A DNA stretch of 64,000 nt from an uncultured Lachnospiraceae bacterium (GCA_902761585.1 CACWKX010000016.1:32013-96012); one strand, 5' to 3'; counted from the first letter of the stretch, positions 1 to 9,241 are shown. Translations and numbers: made by a program. Notes: generated by a model from the sequence alone, not told the origin.

Positions 1-441
1 CATAATCGCCGGGGAAAGGGGGATAATCGCCTTCAGCTGATCTTCCTTGAGCGCTGCGGCAAGCATCACTGCGAGCCCGCCCTGTGAATGGCCGGTCAGA
101 TACAGACTGCCGGCAAACGGAAGGCTCCGGGCATAATCGATGATGTACAGAAGCTCTCCCACCCACTCCAGCAGGTTGTGATTCAGAAAGTCTCCATCCG
201 TTTTCCCATGTCCGTAAAGCTCCACCCGGAGCGCCGCGGCTCCTGCCTGCAGGACAGCCTGCGCCACCGCAGCAATATGGCGTTCCTCCATGTGACCCGT
301 CAGGCCGTGAACGACAATCACCAGCGGAAGCCGCTCAGCTCCTGGCTGCATCATCTTTTCGACCGTCCGATCACCCGGAATCGCCAGCTTCGCGTGGATC
401 CGAAACCCATCCTTGTCAATGTAGAATTCTTTTTCGTCCAT
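1..441 (-). CDS. alpha/beta hydrolase, 3' part cut by window edge
   Basis: The first 147 codons of a serine hydrolase of the alpha/beta fold are present; the gene runs off the window before its stop. The nucleophile-elbow motif GHSQGG lies near residue 116 and an HGLTGH oxyanion-type motif lies near residue 50, an arrangement typical of feruloyl/cinnamoyl-esterase-like and lysophospholipase-like hydrolases. The exact substrate cannot be read from this fragment. I chose the ATG at 441 rather than the ATG two codons upstream because a GGAGG ribosome site sits 6 nt before the former and directly abuts the latter. It follows the NSS transporter gene by 13 nt on the same strand, so the two are probably co-transcribed. 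Confidence 0.85.
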   Translation of the reverse strand, partial: MDEKEFYIDKDGFRIHAKLAIPGDRTVEKMMQPGAERLPLVIVVHGLTGHMEERHIAAVAQAVLQAGAAALRVELYGHGKTDGDFLNHNLLEWVGELLYIIDYARSLPFAGSLYLTGHSQGGLAVMLAAALKEDQLKAIIPLSPAIM

Positions 442-454
442 GACCATCCTCCGT

Positions 455-1816
455 TTAAACCAGTCCCATCACAAATACAATTCCGAACAGCATCGGCAGA
501 ATCCAGGTCAGATAGAAGCGCATCCAGCCCCTGACCTTCAGCCCCTTCCCGGTATTCGCCTCTGCCATAAATGCCTTCCAGCCCCAGCCGGCCTTCCTTG
601 TGCAGAAGATGCAGAACGTCAGAGAGCCAAGCGGCAGCACCAGGTTCGAGACGATGAAATCCTCCAGGTCCATGAAGGTCGAGCTGCCGCCCATCGGATG
701 CACGCCCGCAAGCAGATTCGGCCCGAAGGCACAGGGTGTCGCCAGCAGAAGCATCAGGGCACCGTTCAGAAGGCTGGCCTTCTTCCTGCTGAAGCCCGTT
801 AAATCCATGAACATCGCAATGATGTTTTCAAATACCCCGATCACGGTCGAGAACGCCGCAAATGTCATGAATACAAAGAACAGTGCGCCCCACAGGCGTC
901 CCATCGCCATATGGTTGAATATATTCGGCAGTGTCTTGAAGATCAGCGCCGGTCCTGAATCCGGGCGTACACCGTATGCAAAGCAGGCCGGAAAGATGAT
1001 CAGACCGGAGGTAAATGCTACAAAGGTGTCCAGCGCTGCGACGTTGACAGACTCTCCCAGAAGTGCATGATCCTTCCCGATATAGCTCCCGAAGATCGCC
1101 ATTCCGCCCATGCCGATCGACAGGGTGAAGAACGCCTGGTTCATCGCATTCTGGATCACATTCCAGATGCCGGCGCGGCGGATTTCCGCCATGTTCGGCG
1201 TCAGGTAAAACAGTAGACCTTCCCGTCCTCCCTGCATAAAGATGGAGTGAACCGCCAGCACGACCATGATCAGCAGAAGCGCGATCATCATCCCCTTCGT
1301 AATCTTCTCCACCCCTTTCTGAAGCCCGAGACTCAGGATGAAGAATCCGATGATGACCGAGACCGCCATGAAGCCCCACTTCCTCAGAGGGCTTGCCATC
1401 ATCTGGTCGAACTGTTCCGACACGCCCTCGGCATCGAGTCCCTCGAACGTCCCCGTAGCCGTTGCGAAGAAGTACTGCAGCATCCATCCGCAGACGACCG
1501 TATAAAACATCATCAGAATATAGTTGCCTGCAAATGCAGCATATCCGTGGATATGCCACTTGCTGCCCTTCGGCTCCAGAACCTTGTACATCTTCACCGG
1601 ACTCTTCTGTGCCGCCCGTCCCATTGCGAATTCCATCGTCATCACCGGCACACCCATCAGAAGCAGAAATACCAGATAAATCAGGACAAATGCGCCTCCG
1701 CCGTACTGCCCGACCAGCCACGGGAACTTCCATACATTCCCGATCCCGATAGCGCAGCCCGCCGACAGCAGGATAAAGCCCAGCCGGCTTCCAAGATGTT
1801 CTCTTTGATTCTCCAT
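455..1816 (-). CDS. sodium-dependent transporter, NSS/SNF family
   Basis: A 453-residue integral membrane protein of the neurotransmitter:sodium symporter family (LeuT/MhsT type), which couples Na+ entry to uptake of an amino acid or related amine. The unwound TM1 segment GCAIGIGNVWKFP (residues 20-32), followed by GGGAF at 39-43, is the family hallmark and forms part of the Na+ and substrate sites. Hydrophobic stretches continue to the C terminus, consistent with 11-12 TM helices. A longer reading frame begins 22 codons upstream, but homology starts at the MENQ methionine and a GAGGAG site lies 12 nt before it. The substrate is not predictable from sequence. The downstream neighbour is the hydrolase. 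Confidence 0.92.
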   Translation of the reverse strand: MENQREHLGSRLGFILLSAGCAIGIGNVWKFPWLVGQYGGGAFVLIYLVFLLLMGVPVMTMEFAMGRAAQKSPVKMYKVLEPKGSKWHIHGYAAFAGNYILMMFYTVVCGWMLQYFFATATGTFEGLDAEGVSEQFDQMMASPLRKWGFMAVSVIIGFFILSLGLQKGVEKITKGMMIALLLIMVVLAVHSIFMQGGREGLLFYLTPNMAEIRRAGIWNVIQNAMNQAFFTLSIGMGGMAIFGSYIGKDHALLGESVNVAALDTFVAFTSGLIIFPACFAYGVRPDSGPALIFKTLPNIFNHMAMGRLWGALFFVFMTFAAFSTVIGVFENIIAMFMDLTGFSRKKASLLNGALMLLLATPCAFGPNLLAGVHPMGGSSTFMDLEDFIVSNLVLPLGSLTFCIFCTRKAGWGWKAFMAEANTGKGLKVRGWMRFYLTWILPMLFGIVFVMGLV

Positions 1817-2126
1817 GATGTCAAAACGCTCCTCAAGCAGAATATACAAGAAACTGTTCTTGTCAACTGTCAGATTGGTCAATTATACAACAGTTTTCCA
1901 TTCTTGTCCCGGAATCATCAGTTGAGCCTTGAACTTCATGACCCAAATTCATGATCCGAAATCCATGTACCGGAAACAGTTGAAATCCTTGCCCGTGGGG
2001 ATATGATGATATGAGTGTCTAAAGTACCTTTTGCCACTCATTTATGATTACACGTGGTTTCGCTGCTCTTAAGCTCCCACCACGCTGCCACATTCGGCAT
2101 TCTCATACATCTGAGGAGACAACACC
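1817..2126. other. intergenic region, divergent promoters and leader
   Basis: This 310-bp gap separates the divergent NSS transporter and FliB-like genes. It holds an inverted repeat ATGAGTG/CACTCAT near 2011-2041, a hairpin pairing CGTGGT with ACCACG near 2053-2084, and the 36-bp element described separately at 2073-2108. No coding sequence is supported here. Confidence 0.5.
2073..2108 (+). repeat. 36-bp dispersed leader element, copy 1
   Basis: Begins GCTCCCACCACGCTG and ends in TCTCATAC. It matches 38448-38483 at 32 of 36 positions with no gaps. Both copies lie on the + strand in the leader just upstream of a + gene, here 19 bp before the FliB-like start codon. Confidence 0.7.
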
Positions 2127-3254
2127 ATGACCTACGATTACCCTTCATACTACAGCCAGTTTCACTGCATCGGCGGAAGCTGCCCCGACAGCTGCTGCAT
2201 CGGCTGGGAAGTAGACATCGATGAGGAGACCTGCGACTACTACAAGTCCCTGAAAGGACCCTTCGGAGACAGACTTCGCGCCCACATCAAAGAGGACGGA
2301 ACCGACCGGTACTTCCCCCTGTGCGAAGACGGCCGATGTCCATTTCTGAACCGGGAGAACCTCTGCGACATCATCACGCAGCTTGGAGAGGAGAGCCTCG
2401 CGCAGGTCTGCATGGAATATCCGAGGTACTTTCTCGAGGAGGGCGGATTTGAGCAGATCGACCTGTCCCTGTCCTGCATGGAACTGGGGCGGATCTTCTT
2501 TGAAGACCCCGATCCCATCGAATACATCCGTGAGGAAATGCCCGACACGGATGCAGACGCAGAGCCCATACCGGATACGGCACCGGATGGCCGCCTGGCG
2601 CATGTTCTCGATATCCGGGACGACTGCATCGCCATCCTGGAAGATAGAAGCCGCACACTGGCCGATCGTTTTCTTGAAGTTCTGCGCCTGTATGGCCCGG
2701 GATACAGTCACAGTGAAAGTCCGGACGCGCAGAACAGCCCGAAGAATACAGCCTGCGGCGGAGATCAGACAGACGGTTTCCGGCTGACTCGTCTCCCGGC
2801 ACTGCCGGAGCAGATGTCCCGGCTGGAGATTCTGGACGACCGGTGGACCGACATGCTCGCCGGGATGAACCGGCAGGTCTCTGAACTTCCGGATGGATCG
2901 CTTCCGGATGTCACGATCCCGGAATTCATCGGGCAGCCTCTCCTGTGGGAGGAGCTGTCGCAAAGCACTCATGGAAAACTGACGGTCTGGTTTGAAAAGC
3001 TCGGCTGCTACTTCTGCTTCCGCTATATCACCGACTCTTACTTCCAGCCAGCCCAATATACAGATGCTGAAAAGGTGGCATCCGCCATCCATTTTTGTGC
3101 AAAATCCGTCTGCTTTCTGTATCTGATGTGCATCTCCAGATACCTCAAAAACGGCAAACACTTCGAAATCCAGGACGTCATCGATCTCGCCCATCTCTAC
3201 TCCAGAGAAGTCGAGCACAGCGACGAGAATGTAGAATATCTGAAAAACTGCTGA
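2127..3254 (+). CDS. FliB-like lysine-N-methylase family protein
   Basis: A 375-residue protein of the Cys-rich family annotated as flagellin lysine-N-methylase (FliB), related to the CxxCxxCC metal-binding proteins. Cys14, Cys19, Cys23 and Cys24 form the N-terminal cluster, and further Cys residues occur in an LCEDGRCPF segment near residue 75; these are expected to bind a metal or Fe-S centre. In enterobacteria FliB methylates flagellin, but no flagellar genes are in this window, so the real substrate may differ. A polar, low-complexity stretch around residues 195-215 looks like a loop insertion. A GAGGAG site 10 nt upstream supports the ATG. A strong bidirectional terminator follows. Confidence 0.8.
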   Translation: MTYDYPSYYSQFHCIGGSCPDSCCIGWEVDIDEETCDYYKSLKGPFGDRLRAHIKEDGTDRYFPLCEDGRCPFLNRENLCDIITQLGEESLAQVCMEYPRYFLEEGGFEQIDLSLSCMELGRIFFEDPDPIEYIREEMPDTDADAEPIPDTAPDGRLAHVLDIRDDCIAILEDRSRTLADRFLEVLRLYGPGYSHSESPDAQNSPKNTACGGDQTDGFRLTRLPALPEQMSRLEILDDRWTDMLAGMNRQVSELPDGSLPDVTIPEFIGQPLLWEELSQSTHGKLTVWFEKLGCYFCFRYITDSYFQPAQYTDAEKVASAIHFCAKSVCFLYLMCISRYLKNGKHFEIQDVIDLAHLYSREVEHSDENVEYLKNC

Positions 3255-3284
3255 ATCACCCGATGATAAGCGGACGCCGTCAAA

Positions 3285-3312
3285 AAAGGAGTGGCAAACA
3301 TGCCACTCCTTT
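3285..3312. terminator. bidirectional intrinsic terminator
   Basis: A perfect 12-bp stem (AAAGGAGTGGCA at 3285-3296 with TGCCACTCCTTT at 3301-3312) has a 4-nt AACA loop. The minus-strand product ends in a T6 run, so it serves the rubrerythrin gene best; it also ends the + strand FliB-like gene. Confidence 0.9.
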
Positions 3313-3353
3313 CCGTTTTATCCTGTTCTGTTCAGCCGCTGACTCTGAGCATC

Positions 3354-3896
3354 TCAGCCAAAGTATCTCTTCAGCAGTCCGGCGAATGCACGGCCATGTC
3401 TTGCCTCATCGCGAGCCATCTCATGGACAGTGTCATGGATTGCGTCAAGGTTCAGTGCCTTCGCTCTCTTCGCCAGATCCGTCTTGCCTGCGGTCGCGCC
3501 GTTCTCAGCATCCACTCTCAGCTGAAGATTCTTCTTGGTGGAGTCTGTTACCACCTCACCGAGCAGCTCTGCGAATCTGGATGCATGATCAGCTTCCTCA
3601 AATGCTGCCTGACGATAGTACATGCCGATCTCCGGATAGCCCTCACGCATCGCGACACGGCTCATTGCCAGGTACATGCCAACCTCAGAGCACTCACCGT
3701 TGAAGTTCGCACGAAGATCTTCCTTGATGTCATCCGGTACATCGGAAGCAACACCGACAACATGCTCAGCTGCCCATGTCATCTCCTCTTCCTGCTTTCT
3801 GAACTTGGAAGCCGGAGCGCCGCAGACCGGGCACTTCTCCGGTGCAGTCTCACCCTCATAAACGTAACCACAGACATTACATACCCACTTTGCCAT
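3354..3896 (-). CDS. rubrerythrin, reverse-type (rubredoxin domain first)
   Basis: A 180-residue non-haem iron protein that reduces hydrogen peroxide and, in clostridial relatives, acts as a terminal oxidase in oxygen defence. The domain order is reversed from classical rubrerythrin: an N-terminal rubredoxin module with Cys6, Cys9, Cys22 and Cys25 (CNVCG, CPVCG), then a four-helix diiron domain with an early Glu (GECSEVGMY), EEADHASRF and a final DEARHGRAF ExxH motif. It is cytoplasmic. The Fur/PerR-type gene starts just upstream on the same strand with a 39-nt gap, so oxidative-stress control of a fur-rubrerythrin transcript is a reasonable inference. An AGGAGG-like site precedes the ATG. 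Confidence 0.95.
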   Translation of the reverse strand: MAKWVCNVCGYVYEGETAPEKCPVCGAPASKFRKQEEEMTWAAEHVVGVASDVPDDIKEDLRANFNGECSEVGMYLAMSRVAMREGYPEIGMYYRQAAFEEADHASRFAELLGEVVTDSTKKNLQLRVDAENGATAGKTDLAKRAKALNLDAIHDTVHEMARDEARHGRAFAGLLKRYFG

Positions 3897-3935
3897 AATT
3901 CAAAATCCTCCTGATTATCCACTGTTTTCCCCGGT

Positions 3936-4406
3936 TCATGCCGGGAAGTCAACCTCTGTTTCCCGAATTGCTGTCTTCCTGTCAGATGTCTCCGCTGAGC
4001 TGAGCTTTTCTTTTTCTTCTTTCTTCAGGCATTCGCCGCAGACCCCGTAGAACAGGATGCTGCAATCCTCAATCCGCCCGTCAAACTGATCTGCTGCCAG
4101 CAGTTTGATCTTGCTGCAGTCGATAAAATCATTCATATCGAGTACATTCCCGCAGCACCTGCAGATAAAGTGATTGTGCGGATGCGTGTCACCGTCGTAG
4201 TGTTCCGCCCCTGTTCCTGTTGTGATCTTCTTGGCTTCCCCAAGCTCAACCAGCAGCGACAGATTCCGGTAAACCGTCCCGAGACTGATATTCGGATAAA
4301 CATTCCGGATATCCTTGTAGATCATGTCCGCCGTCGGGTGATCTTTCCGGTGCCGAAGATTCTCGGCGATCGCGTCTCTCTGACGACTATGCTTCAGCCC
4401 TGCCAT
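3936..4406 (-). CDS. Fur/PerR family metalloregulator
   Basis: A 156-residue transcription repressor. An N-terminal winged helix (residues about 1-75, with SLGTVYRNLSLL as the recognition region) is followed by the dimerisation domain, with a His-rich metal segment HYDGDTHPHNHF and two structural-zinc Cys pairs (CRCC and CGEC). The PerR-like histidine arrangement and the adjacent rubrerythrin favour peroxide sensing, but Fur itself cannot be excluded. Its own promoter contains a matching operator (4450-4464), so autoregulation is likely. The C-terminal tail after residue 130 is polar and probably disordered. The start is the ATG with Lys/Arg-rich homology directly after it. Confidence 0.92.
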   Translation of the reverse strand: MAGLKHSRQRDAIAENLRHRKDHPTADMIYKDIRNVYPNISLGTVYRNLSLLVELGEAKKITTGTGAEHYDGDTHPHNHFICRCCGNVLDMNDFIDCSKIKLLAADQFDGRIEDCSILFYGVCGECLKKEEKEKLSSAETSDRKTAIRETEVDFPA

Positions 4407-4449
4407 ATGTCACATCCTTTCCTTCGTAACGATCATTCCTTTGAATCAG

Positions 4450-4501
4450 GAATCATTATCATTACTGAAGTTAATATATCCCTCTCCAAAGCGTTTGTCA
4501 A
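4450..4501 (-). promoter_or_regulatory. fur/perR promoter with Fur/Per-box-like operator
   Basis: Reading the minus strand, TTGACA (4496-4501) and TATATT (4473-4478) are separated by exactly 17 bp, a near-consensus sigma-A promoter. TAATGATAATGATTC (4450-4464) lies just past the expected start site and resembles the Fur/Per box. A repressor bound there would block its own gene. A partial inverted repeat (ATCATTCC/GGAATCAT) sits beside it at about 4432-4456. Confidence 0.8.
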
Positions 4502-4520
4502 CACCTATTTTTGAGAATCT

Positions 4521-6698
4521 CTATCTGATCATATGACCGAACAGGTTATACTGTGCAAAGACAGGCACAATCACAAGTGACACAGTCGATATGATCTTGA
4601 TGAAGATATCCAGACATGGTCCGACCGTATCCTTCAGTGGGTCTCCGACCGTATCACCGACAACCGCCGCATCATGCGCGGGGGTGTTCTTCGCCGCCCC
4701 CCTGACGCCGCCGGTTTCGATGTACTTCTTGCCGTTGTCCCAGGCGCCGCCCGCATTCCCGCAGTAGATCGCAATCATGATGGCGCTCAGCGTCGCTCCG
4801 ATGATCAGCCCGCCGACAAACTGCGGTCCGAACAGGAAGCCGCAGGCAACCGGTACCAGGATCGCGAGAAATGAAGGCAGCTTCATCTCCCCGATCGCCC
4901 CTTTGGAGGAGATGCTGATGCAGGTCCGGTAGTCCGGCTTCTCGGTTCCATTCAGAATTCCGGGACGCTGCCGGAACTGGCGCCGGACTTCATCAACCAT
5001 CTTTCCGGCCGCCTTTGCGACCGCATCGATCAACATGCCCGAGAACAGGTACGGCAGCGCAGCACCTGCGACAGCGCCGGCCAGCACCATCGGCTGCATC
5101 ATATTGAGAACCAGATCTGTCCCGGCGTCGTTGAACGAGTACAGATACGAAATCATCAGCGCCATGGCTGCCAGGGCACCGGACCCGATCGCGAACCCTT
5201 TCCCGATCGCTGCCGTCGTATTGCCGACAGCGTCAAGCGTATCCGTAATCCGTCGGACATCCGGATCCAGGCCGCTCATTTCCGCGATGCCGCCTGCATT
5301 GTCGGAGATCGGCCCGTATGTATCGACCGAAACGGTCGCGGTGACAAATGACAGCATCCCCATCGCCGACATCGCAATGCCGTACATCCCGCAGACCGCG
5401 TAGCTGATCACAATCGCTGCCGCAAGGATGATGCAGGGTGCCATACAGGAACGCATCCCGAGCGCCATTCCGGATGTGATGGTCAGCGCCGGACCCTCCT
5501 TCGAGGCATTCGCCAGATTCTGTGTCGGCCTGTACGCCGCTGAAGTATAATATTCTGCCAGCATCCCGATCACAACGCCAGCTGCGATTCCCGCAGCCGA
5601 GGCAACCCACGGCGACAGCGCCCCGGCAGAAAATCCCAACGCGGCGCTGAGAACACTCATATCCTCATTACGGAAAAGAAAGAAAGAAACCAGAAGCCCG
5701 AACACGATGGTCGCGCCTGCCGCCACATATGTTGCCCCATTCAGGTCCCGGTGCGGGTCCGCGGACATCTTTTTCTTGAAAAGCAGGCTTGCGATCCCGA
5801 TGCAGCAGGAAATGAGCCCTACGGACACGAAGATCAGCGGAAACAGGATGCATTTGTCCAGCTGCTGCCTGGTCATGCCGGTACCAAGCGCCTCAGACTG
5901 CAGAAACATGTGGTAGGCCAGGATAATGCCTGAGCAGATCGCCCCGACATAGCTCTCGAGCAGGTCGGAGCCAAGCCCTGCGACATCCCCGACATTATCG
6001 CCAACATTGTCCGCGATCGTCGCCGGATTGCGCGGGTCGTCCTCCGCAATATGCGCCTCCGTTTTCCCGACAAGATCGGCGCCCATGTCCGCCGCCTTGG
6101 TGTAGATGCCGCCACCGACACGGTTGAACATCGCAACGATTGAACAGCCCAGCGCGTAGCCGGACAGTGTCATGGTAAATGGAATGAACCGAAGTCCCAG
6201 AAAGTTGACATAGGAAGCCTCTGTGACATGAAGCTGCCCCATGCCGAGACCGAAGATGAGATAGACGAAAAACAGCCCGAGAAGGGCAAAACCGCCGACG
6301 CAGAGCCCCATGACGGAGCCGCCACGAAATGCAGCCTTCACGGTCGCGCCAATGTCCTTTGTCGATCTGGCACGCTCGGACACACGGACATTGGCATAGG
6401 TGGCGATCTTCATGCCGATAAAACCCGCCAGGCTGGACATCGCCGCCCCAATCGCCAGGGCAGCGCCAGCCTGCCACATCGTAACGATCCCGATCACGGT
6501 CGCCACGATGGCAATCACCAGAAACAGGATCTTGTACTCATAGGATATGAACGCAGCTGCTCCCGTCCGGATGGCAGACGCAATCTCGCGCATCTGCCCG
6601 TCTCCCTCCGGCAGCTTCTTCACCCCGAAGAAATTGAACGCCGCAAAACACAAAGCCAGAACTGACGCAAACAGGACGAGAATCATCAGCAGCTGCAT
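4521..6698 (-). CDS. hppA: membrane pyrophosphatase, K+-dependent type
   Basis: A 725-residue integral membrane pump that hydrolyses pyrophosphate and moves H+ and/or Na+ across the membrane. The substrate-binding segment EDDPRNPATIADNVGDNVGD lies near residues 210-230, followed by GLGSDLLESY; the later motif GNTTAAIGKG (near 494) has Ala and Gly at the positions that distinguish K+-dependent from K+-independent enzymes. Many clostridial K+-dependent forms pump Na+, but the ion cannot be settled here. The ATG at 6698 is preferred over a GTG two codons upstream because GGAGG lies 7 nt before it. The length is within the family range. It complements the soluble CBS-PPase at 41145-42875. Confidence 0.97.
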   Translation of the reverse strand: MQLLMILVLFASVLALCFAAFNFFGVKKLPEGDGQMREIASAIRTGAAAFISYEYKILFLVIAIVATVIGIVTMWQAGAALAIGAAMSSLAGFIGMKIATYANVRVSERARSTKDIGATVKAAFRGGSVMGLCVGGFALLGLFFVYLIFGLGMGQLHVTEASYVNFLGLRFIPFTMTLSGYALGCSIVAMFNRVGGGIYTKAADMGADLVGKTEAHIAEDDPRNPATIADNVGDNVGDVAGLGSDLLESYVGAICSGIILAYHMFLQSEALGTGMTRQQLDKCILFPLIFVSVGLISCCIGIASLLFKKKMSADPHRDLNGATYVAAGATIVFGLLVSFFLFRNEDMSVLSAALGFSAGALSPWVASAAGIAAGVVIGMLAEYYTSAAYRPTQNLANASKEGPALTITSGMALGMRSCMAPCIILAAAIVISYAVCGMYGIAMSAMGMLSFVTATVSVDTYGPISDNAGGIAEMSGLDPDVRRITDTLDAVGNTTAAIGKGFAIGSGALAAMALMISYLYSFNDAGTDLVLNMMQPMVLAGAVAGAALPYLFSGMLIDAVAKAAGKMVDEVRRQFRQRPGILNGTEKPDYRTCISISSKGAIGEMKLPSFLAILVPVACGFLFGPQFVGGLIIGATLSAIMIAIYCGNAGGAWDNGKKYIETGGVRGAAKNTPAHDAAVVGDTVGDPLKDTVGPCLDIFIKIISTVSLVIVPVFAQYNLFGHMIR

Positions 6699-6722
6699 AA
6701 GCACACCTCCGTTCAGTTTTCA

Positions 6723-6766
6723 CGGAGATCACCCACGCGGCTCATCACCGGATTGGATGATCTCCG
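6723..6766 (-). promoter_or_regulatory. hairpin in hppA leader
   Basis: CGGAGATCA (6723-6731) pairs with TGATCTCCG (6758-6766) across a 26-nt loop, just upstream of the hppA ribosome site. No T-run follows, so it is not an obvious terminator. It matches no riboswitch class I can recognise. Confidence 0.45.
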
Positions 6767-6824
6767 CAATGGTTACTAAAGTTATTCGAAAGTCTGGTTC
6801 CGCTACTGCCTGAAATACAGCCCT

Positions 6825-9119
6825 TCATTTCTTTGGTACGGTAACCTTCACCTTGAACTTCTTGCCTCCTGCACTGATCGTAATGGTTGCCTTTCCAGGC
6901 TTCTTCCCGGCAGTAATGAGCCCCTTGGAGGAAACCTTCGCAGTCTTCTTATTTGAAGACGAATACTTGATCTTGTCCGGAGCTGTGATCGGCTGAATGC
7001 CAGGCGTCAGCTGATATTTCTGACCCTTTTTCAGCGTCAGCTTTGACGGAACGCCGGTAATCTTCCTGGATACAACCTTCGGCTTTTGAACCTTGACCGT
7101 CACCGTGCGGGACAGACCACTCCGAAGCGTGATCGTGACCTTCGCCTTACCCGTCTTCTTCTGAGCTGTGATTTTCAGCACTCTTCCGTTCCAGGAAGCC
7201 TTCACGATCTTTGTGTTGCTCGAGGCGACAGATGCTACACTGTCACCTGCTGCCAGACCGCTGACCGTCAGCTTCGTCGTCGACTTCTTCACCTGCAGCG
7301 GAATGCTCGTCGCATTCAGCGTCATCGTTGCCGGCAGCTTCGCGATCATCTGCCTGCCCGGATCCTTGGCTCCGCAGCGTGTACAGGTTCTCTCCCTGTA
7401 TCCTTCCTCCAGAGCCGTCGGTGCTTTGACCTGAACCCATGCACCATACGAATGTCCAAGCACAGGAGTGGATTGCTGAGCGCGCAAGATCACGTCGCAG
7501 CGGCTGCACTTTGTTCCTTCTGTCAGTCCTGTCTTTGTGCAGGTTGCCGCGACCGCAGGAATCTTTTCCTCCACATGACCGAGCGCTTGGATGGAAGTGG
7601 TACGCTTCTCTCCGCAATCACAGATTTCGGTTTTCTCACCAGCTTCCGTGCAGGTTGCCGGCTTTTCGGAAAGCTTTCGCCAGGTGTGTGTATGGTCATA
7701 TACAACACTAACCAGAGATTCTGCCTTTCCTCCATTATATGTAGAGATGCTAAAGTAATAGGTACTGTTCGCCTTTAGATCCCACTTCAGATAAAAATTC
7801 AGATCACCATTATCATCATTGTCATCAACCGCTTTTATCACGTTTCCATCTGCATCAAGCAGCTTAAGAACCGTATCTGCACCACCCTCCGACTTTATGG
7901 TATAGGTTCCGTCCGTTTTCGGAACAAATTTCAAATATATCGCACTTTCAGGATCACTAAAATCAGGCCACTTGACCAGAAGCGGCGATCCACATGCAAT
8001 ACCAGCAGCCTTCTCCTTTTGGTCAGCATTCTTGTATTCTACAGCCGCGACTGAAGCCCCAACCGTTAAAAACGATATTACGCATTCACCGTTTTGATCA
8101 GCAACCGCACATAAGTATGAATCCTGTCCGCTGGAGATCGTCACCTCCAGAGAAGATGTATTGCCAAGAATCGAACTACGATTACCATCGTCATCAAGCC
8201 GATACCATGAATAAGTAGGTTCGCTAACAGTAGACTCTGCCTTCACCTTCAGGCTGACTTTACTGCCCTCATTCCCGATTATCAGACTGTCTTCTGCAGC
8301 AGCATTAAGAGTCGAGACGATATCCACTTCGATTATGATAGAATCTGTTTTTTCTCCCTGCTGCGCCTCACACCGGTAATACCGAACATCTGCTTCCTGT
8401 GTATTTTCAATTGAAAGAACTGCCATCGCCCTGTTCTTGTCAGGCATGGTAGAATCTGAGGTACTTATTAGCTGAAAAGGACCCTCCTCATTGCTTGAAT
8501 AATACCACTTGAATACTACCGGACTCTCGTTGTCTGGCGTCGTAGCTGTCACGCGTATTCTACCTGATTCATTCTGGTAGAATCCATAAAATCCATTTGA
8601 ATCAAGATGAAGTGTTTCGGCCAGCTCAACAAAATAGTGTATTTCAACTTGATTATCATAGTCATCAGAAGCGATACACACATATTCAACTTCTTGACCA
8701 CTAGAGAAATCGCTCCCATGAATCGTTACGCTCGATGAACTTTCATTTACTACCGGAATTAATTCCGAATCGCCCTTTCTCCATTCAAACTTTGACGCAC
8801 CAACAACATTCGGTGCAAGTGTTAAAGACTCCTCTTTTAGTATAGAAATATGCTTCTCGTCGTAAGTTTGCCTCTGATTCTCATCATCCAGAACGTACAA
8901 ATCATGCTTAACGATGACATTAAAATCCACTGTAGCGGAATTCCCATAGCAATCGGTGACTTCACACTGGTATGATGCTCTCTTCGATACATTTTCAACG
9001 GTATAAGTATCTGCATTTGCGCCTTCTATCGATGCATACTGTCGATGCATACTGTCCGCTCGTCTGATACCTCTGATACCATTGATATGTAAAGCCCTTC
9101 TCCACCGCATCCGCTTCAA
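6825..9119 (-). CDS. secreted Ig-like/Big2 surface protein, C-terminal fragment
   Basis: This frame encodes the downstream part of a large surface protein whose 5' part is at 9293-10831. Homology begins near residue 33 (SIEGANADTY), so the first 30 or so residues are an out-of-frame start and the true product is the interrupted full-length protein. It contains several Ig-like modules with the pattern W or C...YTVENV...YQCEVTDCYGN, a pair of Cys-rich modules with ATCTEAGEKTEICDCGE and ATCTKTGLTEGTKCSRC, and two C-terminal bacterial Ig-like (Big2) domains ending in KVKVTVPKK. No LPXTG anchor is visible. The function is unknown; binding or adhesion is likely from domain type only. The C terminus looks natural. 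Confidence 0.75.
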   Translation of the reverse strand: MKRMRWRRALHINGIRGIRRADSMHRQYASIEGANADTYTVENVSKRASYQCEVTDCYGNSATVDFNVIVKHDLYVLDDENQRQTYDEKHISILKEESLTLAPNVVGASKFEWRKGDSELIPVVNESSSSVTIHGSDFSSGQEVEYVCIASDDYDNQVEIHYFVELAETLHLDSNGFYGFYQNESGRIRVTATTPDNESPVVFKWYYSSNEEGPFQLISTSDSTMPDKNRAMAVLSIENTQEADVRYYRCEAQQGEKTDSIIIEVDIVSTLNAAAEDSLIIGNEGSKVSLKVKAESTVSEPTYSWYRLDDDGNRSSILGNTSSLEVTISSGQDSYLCAVADQNGECVISFLTVGASVAAVEYKNADQKEKAAGIACGSPLLVKWPDFSDPESAIYLKFVPKTDGTYTIKSEGGADTVLKLLDADGNVIKAVDDNDDNGDLNFYLKWDLKANSTYYFSISTYNGGKAESLVSVVYDHTHTWRKLSEKPATCTEAGEKTEICDCGEKRTTSIQALGHVEEKIPAVAATCTKTGLTEGTKCSRCDVILRAQQSTPVLGHSYGAWVQVKAPTALEEGYRERTCTRCGAKDPGRQMIAKLPATMTLNATSIPLQVKKSTTKLTVSGLAAGDSVASVASSNTKIVKASWNGRVLKITAQKKTGKAKVTITLRSGLSRTVTVKVQKPKVVSRKITGVPSKLTLKKGQKYQLTPGIQPITAPDKIKYSSSNKKTAKVSSKGLITAGKKPGKATITISAGGKKFKVKVTVPKK
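8944..9042 (-). repeat. 99-bp direct repeat, copy 2
   Basis: This tract is identical to 9242-9340 over 99 bp, 298 bp away, within tandem Ig-like modules. It encodes the SIEGANADTYTVENV to VTDCYG part of a module. The sequences diverge just outside both edges. Confidence 0.9.
9030..9055 (-). repeat. 13-bp tandem duplication causing a frameshift
   Basis: CGATGCATACTGT occurs at 9030-9042 and again at 9043-9055. Removing one copy restores an uninterrupted Ig-like module reading frame, so the 13-bp duplication (not a multiple of 3) is the lesion. Confidence 0.85.
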
Positions 9120-9241
9120 CTTCGAGCGTTGCGTTTCCGTTCAGATCGACTTCTATATCGGCGTATGTAGCGTCACTTCCTTTTACCGTAGCACGCAGCT
9201 TATTATCTACAGAAACATCAAAATTGACATATTCATGGTTG

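Noticed and set aside
828..1733. A long minus-strand frame overlapping the NSS transporter
   Set aside because: It is in another frame of a clear transporter gene and has a random-looking Arg/Gly-rich product.
2145..3218. A 357-codon minus-strand frame opposite the FliB-like gene
   Set aside because: The + strand frame has the Cys motif, a good ribosome site and a terminator. The minus frame has none of these.
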